Shown here in pieces: positions 36,229 to 44,217 of a stretch of 64,000 bases of DNA. The notes beneath the pieces were generated by a model. It saw only the letters and a list, made by a program, of their open reading frames with translations. It made no database searches and was not told where the DNA came from. The position numbers were made by a program, and so were the translations under genes. The first letter of the stretch is position 1. Each line of letters begins with the position of its first letter. The DNA lies in the NCBI GenBank assembly GCA_013140715.1, contig JABFSG010000026.1:1-64000 (forward strand), written 5' to 3'. Source of the DNA: Nitrospiraceae bacterium (GTDB lineage Bacteria; Nitrospirota; Nitrospiria; Nitrospirales; Nitrospiraceae).

Positions 36229-36962
36229 TGGAATCAGAACATGCTCCCGTACAGTCGTCCATTCTCAAAGTCGGACTATCGCTTCAGCTGGTCATCGGAT
36301 CCGGTCAAGACACAGTGAACTGTGGCTCCACGTTGTTGGGCTGGAGAGAGAGGGCCTGGCTGATTTGCGAATGGCCGTTTCATTTCGGGCAAGCGGTTCC
36401 CTGCGACACGGGAACCCGTTGCCTTGTTCGATCGATGGTGGGAGGCAAGCTTGTCGCGTACCAGAGTGAAGTCTGCATGACGCAGATGTCCCCGCTTCCC
36501 CTTCTGTATCTTGTCTTTCCCCGGAGAACCGAGGAAATTCAACTCCGTAAGGATTCGCGCGTGATGAGCAATGAACCGTTGCTCTTAAGACAAACAGCCC
36601 AGGGGGGTGCGATGGTTGCTCTGCCGAATGGGTCGGCTCCAATCGGGGGCTTACTCCAAGATCTGAGCCTGTCTGGTTGTCGAATCATGCTCAAGCGGGC
36701 GCCCGACGATCTGGTGTTGGGCGCCACGGTCTATCTAGAATTCGAGCTGATCGGGATCGGACATGTCTCGCATCTCGCAGGCGCGATCAAGAATATTGCG
36801 GAACGTGACGGCGCCCTCTTACTCGGCATCGAGTTTCGATATACCGGAAAGGAGTCCATTGAATTCCGGGGATGGGGAGGGAACGTTCAAAAGGCCATTG
36901 AGTATTCTGTGATGCAGCGGCAAACCGATTGGGGATTCTTGACGCCTCCGTCAGAACCATGA
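36228..36962 (+). CDS. PilZ-domain c-di-GMP-binding protein (YcgR-like layout)
   Basis: 244 residues. An N-terminal YcgR-N-like beta domain (about 10-105) precedes a PilZ domain (about 105-215). The c-di-GMP-binding arginines lie in RKDSRVMSNEPLLL and the second motif in LQDLSLSGCRIML (DxSxxG). Such proteins brake the flagellar motor by binding the switch or stator when c-di-GMP is high. Translational coupling to the HD-GYP phosphodiesterase suggests a matched writer-free eraser/reader pair. Confidence 0.85.
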   Translation: MESEHAPVQSSILKVGLSLQLVIGSGQDTVNCGSTLLGWRERAWLICEWPFHFGQAVPCDTGTRCLVRSMVGGKLVAYQSEVCMTQMSPLPLLYLVFPRRTEEIQLRKDSRVMSNEPLLLRQTAQGGAMVALPNGSAPIGGLLQDLSLSGCRIMLKRAPDDLVLGATVYLEFELIGIGHVSHLAGAIKNIAERDGALLLGIEFRYTGKESIEFRGWGGNVQKAIEYSVMQRQTDWGFLTPPSEP

Positions 36963-36966
36963 CGGA

Positions 36967-37039
36967 GTTTCAAGTTTCGAGTTGCAAGTTTCTGGTTCGT
37001 CAACAACTAGAAACTCGGAACTAGACACTAGAAACTAGG
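36967..37039. repeat. heptamer strand-switch array, family B copy 1
   Basis: Left arm: AGTTTCA AGTTTCG AGTTGCA AGTTTCT. Right arm: AGAAACT CGGAACT AGACACT AGAAACT. They switch at GGTTCGTCAAC. The period is seven bases in both arms. A second copy is at 62764. It starts five bases after the PilZ stop. Confidence 0.8.
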
Positions 37040-37072
37040 ATACAGAGTCACGAACGGCAATGTCGGACCGGT

Positions 37073-37095
37073 TCCCAGGCAATTTTTGCCTGGGA
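37073..37095. terminator. perfect 10-bp hairpin upstream of the sugar operon
   Basis: TCCCAGGCAA, loop TTT, TTGCCTGGGA. There is no T-run after it. It could end the HD-GYP/PilZ transcript. Confidence 0.45.
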
Positions 37096-37175
37096 GGATC
37101 TCCCATTCAGCCGCACCCTGCCCGCGAGCAGTTATCCTCAGCCCATTTCTCCTCCCCCTTCGATTTCATGCCGAG

Positions 37176-37191
37176 TGGCGCAAGCCTTGCA
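37176..37191 (+). promoter_or_regulatory. candidate sigma-54 promoter for the sugar/glycan operon
   Basis: TGGCGC (37176-37181), AAGCC, TTGCA (37187-37191): exact -24/-12 spacing, one mismatch in the -24 box. The rfbF start is 110 bases downstream. It is the only promoter-like site I see in 37040-37301. Confidence 0.55.
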
Positions 37192-37301
37192 CTAATGCGA
37201 GTTGTCTCGTGTGTCGAGGCTGTACTGCCTATGCAGCGTCAATCGGCATAACTGAAACGTTCAAGGTCTTGTGTCATGAATCTCGGACGTGAGTGCTCAT
37301 C

Positions 37302-38072
37302 ATGAAAGCGGTCATTCTAGCCGGCGGGATCGGATCGCGCCTCAGTGAAGAGACGGTCGGGCGCCCAAAACCGATGGTAGAGATCGGAGGCAAGCCGATT
37401 CTCTGGCACATCATGAAGATCTATTCCGCGCACGGGATCAACGACTTTGTGATTTGCCTCGGATACAAAGGGACCGTGATCAAGGATTACTTCGTCAATT
37501 ATTTCATGTACCGGTCGGACGTAACCATCGACATCGCCCACAATAAAGTCGAGGTCCATCAGAATCACGCCGAACCGTGGCGAGTGACGCTGGTGGATAC
37601 CGGGGAACAGACTCTGACCGGCGGTCGCCTCAAACGTGCATCGGAATATCTGCAGAGCGAAGAGGCGTTTTGCTGCACCTACGGCGACGGGGTAGCGGAT
37701 CTTGACATCGGCGCAGAGATTGCGTTTCACCGCTCCCACGGCAAGCTGGCTACAGTGTGCGCGGTTGTGCCGCCGGGCCGGTATGGAGCGCTCGTCCTGG
37801 ATAAGACACAGGTGACGGGCTTCAAAGAAAAACCGCCGGGCGACGGGGGATTCATCAACGGCGGTTTCTTCGTCCTGTCGCCGAAAGTCATCGACCTGAT
37901 CGAAGGCGATCGGACCTCCTGGGAAGGGGCGCCGCTGGACCGGCTCGCGACCATGGGAGAACTGATGGCCTTCGAACACCGCGGATTTTGGCGACCGATG
38001 GATACCGTGCGCGACAAAACCCAATTGGAAGATTTTTGGCAGTCGGGCTCTGCACCCTGGAAGGTATGGTAA
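37302..38072 (+). CDS. rfbF: glucose-1-phosphate cytidylyltransferase
   Basis: 256 residues. It makes CDP-glucose from CTP and glucose-1-phosphate. VILAGGIGSRLSEETVGRPK with PMVEIGGKPILWHIM is the nucleotidyltransferase signature; FCCTYGDGVADLDI, GFKEKPPGDGGFINGGFFV and WEGAPLDRLATMGELMAF are specific to RfbF. ATG 37302 is chosen; the GTG at 37293 would add three residues. rfbG follows with a TAATG overlap. The gene opens a tightly packed operon. Confidence 0.94.
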   Translation: MKAVILAGGIGSRLSEETVGRPKPMVEIGGKPILWHIMKIYSAHGINDFVICLGYKGTVIKDYFVNYFMYRSDVTIDIAHNKVEVHQNHAEPWRVTLVDTGEQTLTGGRLKRASEYLQSEEAFCCTYGDGVADLDIGAEIAFHRSHGKLATVCAVVPPGRYGALVLDKTQVTGFKEKPPGDGGFINGGFFVLSPKVIDLIEGDRTSWEGAPLDRLATMGELMAFEHRGFWRPMDTVRDKTQLEDFWQSGSAPWKVW

Positions 38073-39133
38073 TGCCGCCGACGGATTCGTTCTGGCGAGG
38101 AAAGCGGGTGCTGCTCACAGGGCACACCGGATTCAAAGGAAGCTGGTTGTCGCTTTGGCTGGCGCGCCTTGGCGCCCGTGTCACAGGAGTGGCCCTGCCG
38201 CCGGCGACGGAGCCGAACCTCTATCACCTCGCTCACGTCGACAAAACGCTCGACAGTTACTATTGCGACATCCGGGTCGAGAAGGCGCTGGTACCGATCG
38301 TACGCACTGTTCTTCCGGAAATCGTGATTCATCTGGCAGCTCAACCTCTCGTTCGAGCAAGTTATCGAGCGCCGATCGAAACGCTGACCACCAATATCAT
38401 GGGCACCACGCATCTCCTTGAGGCGTTGCGCGCCATCGAAGGTGTCCGCGTGGTCGTCATTGTGACAACCGACAAGGTGTATAAAAATTCCGGCCCGTCC
38501 GACTCATTTAGTGAGAACGACGCGCTCGGCGGCAACGATCCTTACAGCGCCAGCAAAGCGGCCTGCGAAATTGTGACGGACTGTTATCGCGCCTCTTTCT
38601 TGGGCGATCGCGCGGTTGCGGTAGCGACTGCCAGGGCTGGAAACGTGATTGGAGGGGGAGACTGGTCGGCCGACCGCTTGATACCGGATGCGATTCGAGC
38701 TTGGAGTTCGGGCCATACGCTCCAAGTGCGCCGTCCGAATGCGGTGCGGCCATGGCAGCATGTGCTTGAACCTCTCTCCGGATATATGAGTCTGGTCGAG
38801 AAACTCTGGGACAACCAGCCGCTTGCGGGCGCATACAACTTCGGCCCGCCGGCCCATGAGACTGCCACGGTCCGCGAGGTGCTGGAACTGGCCCGAGCGG
38901 CCTATGGTCATGGAGAGGTGGCCTATGGCGACGGAAACGAAGGGCCGCATGAGGCAGAATCGTTAATCTTGGACGTGGAAAAGGCTCGTACATTGCTCGA
39001 AGTGACGCCCAAGTGGCGGCTCGCCGCCGCGGTAGAGCGGACGATGCAATGGTACGGCGGACAGGCCGAGGGACAATCGGCCCGCATGTTATGCGAAGCC
39101 GATATGGCAGCCTATCAGTCGGTGGGTGTATGA
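38072..39133 (+). CDS. rfbG: CDP-glucose 4,6-dehydratase
   Basis: 353 residues, SDR family. It forms CDP-4-keto-6-deoxyglucose. LLTGHTGFKGSWLSLWLARL is the NAD-binding glycine motif as found in RfbG; YSASKAACE holds the catalytic Tyr-Lys pair; VATARAGNVIGGGDWSADRL and RPNAVRPWQHVLEPLSGYM are RfbG signatures. The start ATG 38072 shares its A with the rfbF stop and has GGAAGG seven bases ahead. Its stop overlaps the next gene as ATGA. Confidence 0.95.
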   Translation: MPPTDSFWRGKRVLLTGHTGFKGSWLSLWLARLGARVTGVALPPATEPNLYHLAHVDKTLDSYYCDIRVEKALVPIVRTVLPEIVIHLAAQPLVRASYRAPIETLTTNIMGTTHLLEALRAIEGVRVVVIVTTDKVYKNSGPSDSFSENDALGGNDPYSASKAACEIVTDCYRASFLGDRAVAVATARAGNVIGGGDWSADRLIPDAIRAWSSGHTLQVRRPNAVRPWQHVLEPLSGYMSLVEKLWDNQPLAGAYNFGPPAHETATVREVLELARAAYGHGEVAYGDGNEGPHEAESLILDVEKARTLLEVTPKWRLAAAVERTMQWYGGQAEGQSARMLCEADMAAYQSVGV

Positions 39134-39690
39134 GCCGTTTTACGGTTGTCGACACACCGCTGGCCTGTCTGAAGGTGATCGCTCGCCAGTCCTTCCACGA
39201 CAGTCGGGGGTCGTTCTGCCGTTTGTTCTGTGAAGAAGAACTGGCCTCCGCCGGGTGGACGAAACCTGTCGTGCAGATCAACCATTCCTATACGAGAAAG
39301 CGCGGCACAGTTCGCGGGTTGCATTTTCAGCGCCCGCCCAAAACCGAGATGAAACTGGTCTCCTGCATTCGCGGTGAGGTATGGGATGTGGCGGTGGATA
39401 TCAGGGTCGACTCTCCCACGTTTCTACGCTGGCACGCGATACACCTGTCTGAAGAAAACGAGCGCGCGCTTCTGATACCGGAAGGCTTTGCTCACGGCTT
39501 TCAGGCCATGACCGACGATGTGGAGCTTATTTACTGCCACTCAGCGCCCTATTCGTCTTCCGACCAAGCAGGGCTATCGGTACTGGATGCAAGTTTGGAC
39601 ATTCGATGGCCGCTGCCGGTGGTCGAACTGTCGTCCCGGGATGCAGGATATCCCTCGGTCGCTTCGGTCTTCGAAGGAGTATCGCTGTGA
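39130..39690 (+). CDS. RmlC-like dTDP/CDP-4-keto-6-deoxyhexose 3,5-epimerase
   Basis: 186 residues, cupin fold. QINHSYTRKRGTVRGLHFQR is the RmlC motif with the catalytic His (GLHFQ); EVWDVAVDIRVDSPTFLRWH and IPEGFAHGFQAMTDDVELIY are further signatures. In this operon it probably acts on CDP-4-keto-6-deoxyglucose or its methylated product, epimerising C3 and/or C5. Both ends overlap their neighbours (ATGA and GTGA), so translation is coupled throughout. Confidence 0.88.
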   Translation: MSRFTVVDTPLACLKVIARQSFHDSRGSFCRLFCEEELASAGWTKPVVQINHSYTRKRGTVRGLHFQRPPKTEMKLVSCIRGEVWDVAVDIRVDSPTFLRWHAIHLSEENERALLIPEGFAHGFQAMTDDVELIYCHSAPYSSSDQAGLSVLDASLDIRWPLPVVELSSRDAGYPSVASVFEGVSL

Positions 39691-40913
39691 AGTGCCGACA
39701 TTGCGGGGCCGAACCTCGCCTGCCGTTTCTCGATCTTGGGAGTGCGCCGCCGTCGAATGCGTTCCTCACCGACGAACAATTACGGGCCCCTGAAACCTAC
39801 TATCCTCTCAGGCTTGTAGTTTGCGAGGACTGTTGGCTGGTCCAAACCGAGGACTATGTCGGTCGCGAGAGCATGTTCAACGATCAGTACGGCTACTTCA
39901 GTTCCTACTCCACCAGCTGGCTTGCTCATGCGCGGAACTATGTGGACTCCACCTGCCGGCGCTTCGGGGTCGGATCGGACTCCTGCCTTGTCGAGGTCGG
40001 AGCCAACGATGGCTACCTCCTCCAGTATGTCGCAAAAGCCGGCATCCCCTGCTATGGCATCGAGCCTACGGACGGCACGGCGCATGAGGCTCGCCGAAAG
40101 GGAATCGAAATCATCGGGTCATTTTTCGGTACGGCGCTCGCCGAAGAACTTGCGGCGGTTCACCGCCAGGCAGACGTGATGGTTGCGAATAATGTCCTGG
40201 CCCATGTCCCGGACATCAACGACTTCGTCGCGGGCTTCGTAAGCCTATTGAAACTCCATGGCGTGGCGACCTTCGAGTTCCCGCACCTCTTGAACATGGT
40301 CCGGCACAATCAATTCGATACCGCATACCACGAGCACTTCTCCTATCTGTCGCTCACGAGCGTCGAGCGTATTTTCCGCTGTAACGGGCTCGCGGTGTTC
40401 GACGTGGAAGAAATTCCCACCCAGGGAGGAAGTTTGCGTGTTTACGCACAACGGGCCGACAGGGGGAGACGCCCGCGTGAGGCCTCTGTCGACGAACTGT
40501 TGCGGCGCGAGGACGATGCCGGCATGCGATGCCAGGACTTTTACACCGGTTTCCAGGTACGGGCGGAGAACCTCAAGAACGACCTGTTGACGTTTCTGAG
40601 AGACGCGAAGAGCGATGGGAAGAGGGTCGCCGCATATGGCGCAGCAGCCAAGGGCAATACGTTGCTCAACTTCGCCGGCGTGCGGTCGGATCTCCTGTCC
40701 TATGTGGTGGATAAGAACCCGGCAAAGCAGCGAAAGTTCATGCCCGGCAGCCATATCCCGATTCTTTCCCCCGCCGCTCTGCGCGAACGTCGCCCCGATT
40801 ACCTGCTCATCCTTCCTTGGAATATCGCCGACGAGGTCAAAGAAGAGTACGCGGACTTGGCGGAGTATCGGGTGAGATTTGTGACGGCGGTGCCGCAGTT
40901 GGAGGTGACATGA
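39687..40913 (+). CDS. SAM-dependent sugar C-methyltransferase (TylCIII/NovU type)
   Basis: 408 residues. N-terminal zinc site (KCRHCG; VVCEDCWLVQT), SAM-binding core (VEVGANDGYLLQ; GIEPT; ANNVLAHVPDIND) and the catalytic segment FDTAYHEHFSYLSL, which contains the Tyr/His pair of TylCIII-type enzymes. QGGSLRVYAQ and a C-terminal Rossmann-like lobe (AYGAAAKGNTLLNF; VVDKNPAKQ) complete the family layout. Such enzymes add a methyl group to C3 of a 4-keto-6-deoxy sugar. The start is GTG 39687, overlapping the epimerase stop. It predicts a branched-chain sugar product. Confidence 0.9.
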   Translation: MKCRHCGAEPRLPFLDLGSAPPSNAFLTDEQLRAPETYYPLRLVVCEDCWLVQTEDYVGRESMFNDQYGYFSSYSTSWLAHARNYVDSTCRRFGVGSDSCLVEVGANDGYLLQYVAKAGIPCYGIEPTDGTAHEARRKGIEIIGSFFGTALAEELAAVHRQADVMVANNVLAHVPDINDFVAGFVSLLKLHGVATFEFPHLLNMVRHNQFDTAYHEHFSYLSLTSVERIFRCNGLAVFDVEEIPTQGGSLRVYAQRADRGRRPREASVDELLRREDDAGMRCQDFYTGFQVRAENLKNDLLTFLRDAKSDGKRVAAYGAAAKGNTLLNFAGVRSDLLSYVVDKNPAKQRKFMPGSHIPILSPAALRERRPDYLLILPWNIADEVKEEYADLAEYRVRFVTAVPQLEVT

Positions 40914-41764
40914 GCGGCCTGTGCCTCGTGACCGGGGGAACCGGCTTCGTCGGGCGTCAGGTACTGCGCGCGTTACGCGACGCGGGCGTGCCGACTCGTG
41001 TGGTCGTTCGCGATGGAACGCATCGTTCGTTCGAATCCGATGCAGGGTTTGAGAACATTATCACGACTGCCGACCTATTCACTGAGAGCGTCGACTGGTG
41101 GACCAATGTCTGTGACGGGGTCGACACAGTCATCCACGCCGCTTGGTATGCAGAACCTGGCACCTATCTGCATTCGCCCAAGAATCTGGACTGTCTGCTC
41201 GGCACGCTTCAAGCGGCCCAGGGTGCGGTGCGAGCGAAGGTCCGGCGATTTGTCGGCGTCGGCACCTGTTATGAATACGACGTCAATCGGGGAATGCTTT
41301 CGGTGGACACGCCATTACAGCCGACGACCCCCTATGGCGGAGCCAAAGCGGCGGCCTTTATGGCGCTCTCGCAATGGCTTCCTGCACAGGGAACGGAATT
41401 CGCCTGGTGTCGTCTGTTTCATCTCTATGGCGAAGGCGAAGACGGCCGGCGGCTCGTGCCCTATCTGCGAGCGAGATTGGAGGCCGGCGAATGCGCCGAA
41501 CTCACCGGCGGGAATCAGATCAGGGATTTTTTGAATGTCCGTGAAGCAGGGCGGCTGATCGTTCAAACATCGTTGGGTGGACGTCAGGGCGCGGTCAATA
41601 TCTGTTCCGGCATTCCGGTCACGGTTCGGGAACTGGCCGGGAGAATTGCGGACGAGCATGGCCGCCGAGACTTGCTGCGCTTCGGTGCACGTCGGGAAAA
41701 TCCGATCGATCCACCCTGTGTGGTGGGAGTGAGAGAGGACGAGTCATGCGCCATCGACCAATGA
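40910..41764 (+). CDS. NAD(P)-dependent sugar epimerase/4-ketoreductase (SDR)
   Basis: 284 residues, extended SDR. CLVTGGTGFVGRQVLRAL is the cofactor motif; VIHAAWYAEPG and GVGTCYEYD lead to the active-site PYGGAKAAAF (Tyr-x3-Lys). GGNQIRDFLNVREAGRLIV and AVNICSGIPVTVRELA are common in nucleotide-sugar reductases. It likely reduces C4 of the methylated keto sugar, the last step of the pathway. GGAGGTG precedes ATG 40910, which overlaps the methyltransferase stop. Confidence 0.88.
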   Translation: MSGLCLVTGGTGFVGRQVLRALRDAGVPTRVVVRDGTHRSFESDAGFENIITTADLFTESVDWWTNVCDGVDTVIHAAWYAEPGTYLHSPKNLDCLLGTLQAAQGAVRAKVRRFVGVGTCYEYDVNRGMLSVDTPLQPTTPYGGAKAAAFMALSQWLPAQGTEFAWCRLFHLYGEGEDGRRLVPYLRARLEAGECAELTGGNQIRDFLNVREAGRLIVQTSLGGRQGAVNICSGIPVTVRELAGRIADEHGRRDLLRFGARRENPIDPPCVVGVREDESCAIDQ

Positions 41765-41807
41765 GATCGATCGGGCGTGATCGAACGAACAAGGAGAACT
41801 GCCGGAC

Positions 41808-42833
41808 ATGAAAGCCAAAATACAACCAAGAATCAATTTGGACGATCGCACAGCCTTGCAGGACGTCATCCCTTTGGAGACGCCCTTCATCCTGTTCGTC
41901 GATCCTTCCAGCGCCTGTAACTTTCGGTGCACATTCTGTCCCACCGGCGATCGCGACTTGATCAAGGGGACAGGACGTTTTCAGGGGGTGATGGATTTCG
42001 ATCTCTATCGAAAAATCATCGACGATCTGGCCCTGTTCCCGCAATCGATCAAGGTGCTGCGCCTGTACAAAGACGGTGAGCCTCTGCTGAACAAACGGTT
42101 TGCCGACATGATCGCCTATGCCAAAAACAGCGGACGTGTGCCCTATATCGACACCACGACGAATGGATCGATGATTACTCCGGAGCGCATGGGGCCGCTC
42201 ATCGAAGCAGGCTTGGACAAAATCAATATCTCCGCATACGGCATGACGCGAGCGGAGTACATGGACTTCACGAAATACGACTTCGATCTCGCCAAATTTG
42301 TCGAGAATGTGAAGTGGTTGTACGACCATAAGAGGGACTGCGAGATCGTCATCAAGATACCGGGAGAGTTGATTACGGAGGCGGAGAGGCGCGAGTTTTT
42401 CGACACCTTTGGGGATTACTGCGATCGAATCTTCATCGAGAATTTTGCTCCTTGCTGGCCGGACTTCGATGTCGAAACCCGGTTGGGCGTCACCATTGAC
42501 ACGGGCATTTATCAGCAGCCCATCAGTATCACGGATACCTGCCCCTATATCTTCTATGCGATGTCGATCAATGCCGACGGATTGGCCAGCGCCTGCTTTG
42601 TCGACTGGGGGCGCAAGCTACAGGTCGGCGATGCCCGACTGCATTCACTGCCGGAGATATGGAACTCGCGGGAGTTTAATGAGCTGCGCATGATTCACCT
42701 GGAGGGAAAGAGGATGCAACATCCGGTCTGTTCCAAATGCGGGCAATTGTCACATTGCCGACCGGACAATATCGATCAATTTCGCGACGAACTTATTCCA
42801 AAAATGAAAATGCGCATCGAGGGTGTTGCGTGA
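41808..42833 (+). CDS. radical SAM/SPASM-domain protein, paralogue 1
   Basis: 341 residues. The 4Fe-4S motif CNFRCTFC (Cys 37, 41, 44) starts a radical SAM barrel. The C-terminal SPASM-like domain has CPYIFYAMSINADG, ASACFVDW and CSKCGQLSHC, enough for auxiliary clusters. The substrate is unknown; in glycan clusters such proteins may modify sugars or a carrier-bound intermediate. It is 40-50% similar by eye to the protein at 44214, sharing the same first 45-residue pattern. AAGGAG precedes it. It is followed by an FkbM gene, as paralogue 2 is by a methyltransferase. Confidence 0.87.
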   Translation: MKAKIQPRINLDDRTALQDVIPLETPFILFVDPSSACNFRCTFCPTGDRDLIKGTGRFQGVMDFDLYRKIIDDLALFPQSIKVLRLYKDGEPLLNKRFADMIAYAKNSGRVPYIDTTTNGSMITPERMGPLIEAGLDKINISAYGMTRAEYMDFTKYDFDLAKFVENVKWLYDHKRDCEIVIKIPGELITEAERREFFDTFGDYCDRIFIENFAPCWPDFDVETRLGVTIDTGIYQQPISITDTCPYIFYAMSINADGLASACFVDWGRKLQVGDARLHSLPEIWNSREFNELRMIHLEGKRMQHPVCSKCGQLSHCRPDNIDQFRDELIPKMKMRIEGVA

Positions 42834-42981
42834 GGAATCCGGTCAATCGGCGACGCGCGCCCGTTACTCGAAACGAAGGATCGTCCGCAGAGTGGTTGTC
42901 CGGGGGTCGGATCCTGTTTCGCGATGTCGAGAAGAGGGGTTGGAATTGAGCGAGTCTGCGCTTGCACCGGAGGTCGGACCG

Positions 42982-44217
42982 ATGAGTGAGGGATGCGGAG
43001 CCGGCATGATCAGGCGGATGCGTCTCCCAGATCACTTTTCTGCCCAGGAGGCGCTTGCGGAGCTTCTTTCCTATCCGTCTGCGGAGGGGCCTCGCTCCCT
43101 GGAGGGGCCGTTTGCCCTCTATGGGGCCGGCAAGCTCGGCTTGATGGCCATGACGTTTTTTGAACGGGTGCAGCTGAAACCGGACTTGGTGATCGATGCC
43201 AACGCCGACAGACTGCGTCATTCCGAGGCGTGGCGCCGTTGGCCGATGCAGGACCCTCTCCACGTGCCGATGCGACTGAAACGTTCGCTCCCGCTTGTCG
43301 TGAGCATTGCCACCACCTGTTTTGCAGAACTGGCCGCAGGCCTGAAAGCACAGGGCTGGTGCGATGTCATACCGATCTACGACGTCACGGAGGCCTATCG
43401 TACCCGGTATCCTTTGGGCAACGGCTGGTTCATGGGTGACTTGACTGGGACTGAGCGAACGGCGACCGAGCAGGTATTGGCCGCTTGGAGCGACGATGTT
43501 TCGCGGGCGCATCATCTGCAGTTCATGGCCTGGCACCGTCTGCGCCAGGACTGGCTATTCGAGGGTGCGCCGGTGGAGACGGCCCATCGCTATTTCATCC
43601 CGGAGATCTCCTCGGTCCTGGGGGACCGGGAAGTCTTCGTGGATGCCGGCGCCCATACAGGCGAGACTGCCAAGGCTTTTCGCGAGAGGGTCGGCAACCG
43701 CTTCGCGGAGATCATCATGTTCGAACCGGACAGCGGTAATGCCTCCTTGATCGAAGCAGGTCTGGAACAGTTGCCTGGCTCCCTCAGACAGAAACATCGG
43801 TTGTTGCGCCTGGCCTTGTCCCAGACCAGCGGTAGGCAGCCCTTTATCCCGCAACTCGGCTATGGGTCGCAGCTGTCCTCGCTCGGCAGGGACAGGGTGG
43901 ATACGATGGCGCTGGACGATATGGAGGTGGCGCCGACCTATATCAAGCTGCATCTTGAAGGGCATGAGCTGGATGCCTTGCGGGGGAGCGAGAGAAGTCT
44001 CCGTCTCCATCGCCCGATCCTGTCGGTGACGACCTATCACAGCGATACAGGCATCTGGAAGTTGCCGTCCTGGTTGATGGGCAGGATGGCCGATTACCGG
44101 CATTACCTGCGACTGCACAGTTGGTGCGGAACCGGCGCGGTGATGTATTGCGTGCCCGCCGAGCGCATCGGCGCTCGCTCGAACCCAAAAGTCAGTTCGT
44201 GGGGTGAACGACGATGA
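42982..44217 (+). CDS. FkbM-family methyltransferase with N-terminal GAG domain
   Basis: 411 residues from ATG 42982 (GGAGG at 42969). Residues about 40-150 form a Rossmann-like domain (FALYGAGKLGLMAMTFFERV; DLVIDANADRLR). The C-terminal FkbM domain has VFVDAGAHTGETAKAF, IIMFEPD and YIKLHLEGHELDALRGSE. FkbM enzymes are SAM-dependent O-methyltransferases, often of sugars. The frame is open back to GTG 42823, overlapping the radical SAM stop, so a longer start is possible, but that stretch is Arg-rich and looks non-coding. Confidence 0.83.
   Translation: MSEGCGAGMIRRMRLPDHFSAQEALAELLSYPSAEGPRSLEGPFALYGAGKLGLMAMTFFERVQLKPDLVIDANADRLRHSEAWRRWPMQDPLHVPMRLKRSLPLVVSIATTCFAELAAGLKAQGWCDVIPIYDVTEAYRTRYPLGNGWFMGDLTGTERTATEQVLAAWSDDVSRAHHLQFMAWHRLRQDWLFEGAPVETAHRYFIPEISSVLGDREVFVDAGAHTGETAKAFRERVGNRFAEIIMFEPDSGNASLIEAGLEQLPGSLRQKHRLLRLALSQTSGRQPFIPQLGYGSQLSSLGRDRVDTMALDDMEVAPTYIKLHLEGHELDALRGSERSLRLHRPILSVTTYHSDTGIWKLPSWLMGRMADYRHYLRLHSWCGTGAVMYCVPAERIGARSNPKVSSWGERR

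Noticed and set aside
42823-42981. Extended start for the first FkbM gene at GTG 42823
   Set aside because: The extra 53 codons are Arg-rich and match no FkbM protein; ATG 42982 has a strong GGAGG site. It remains possible but less likely.
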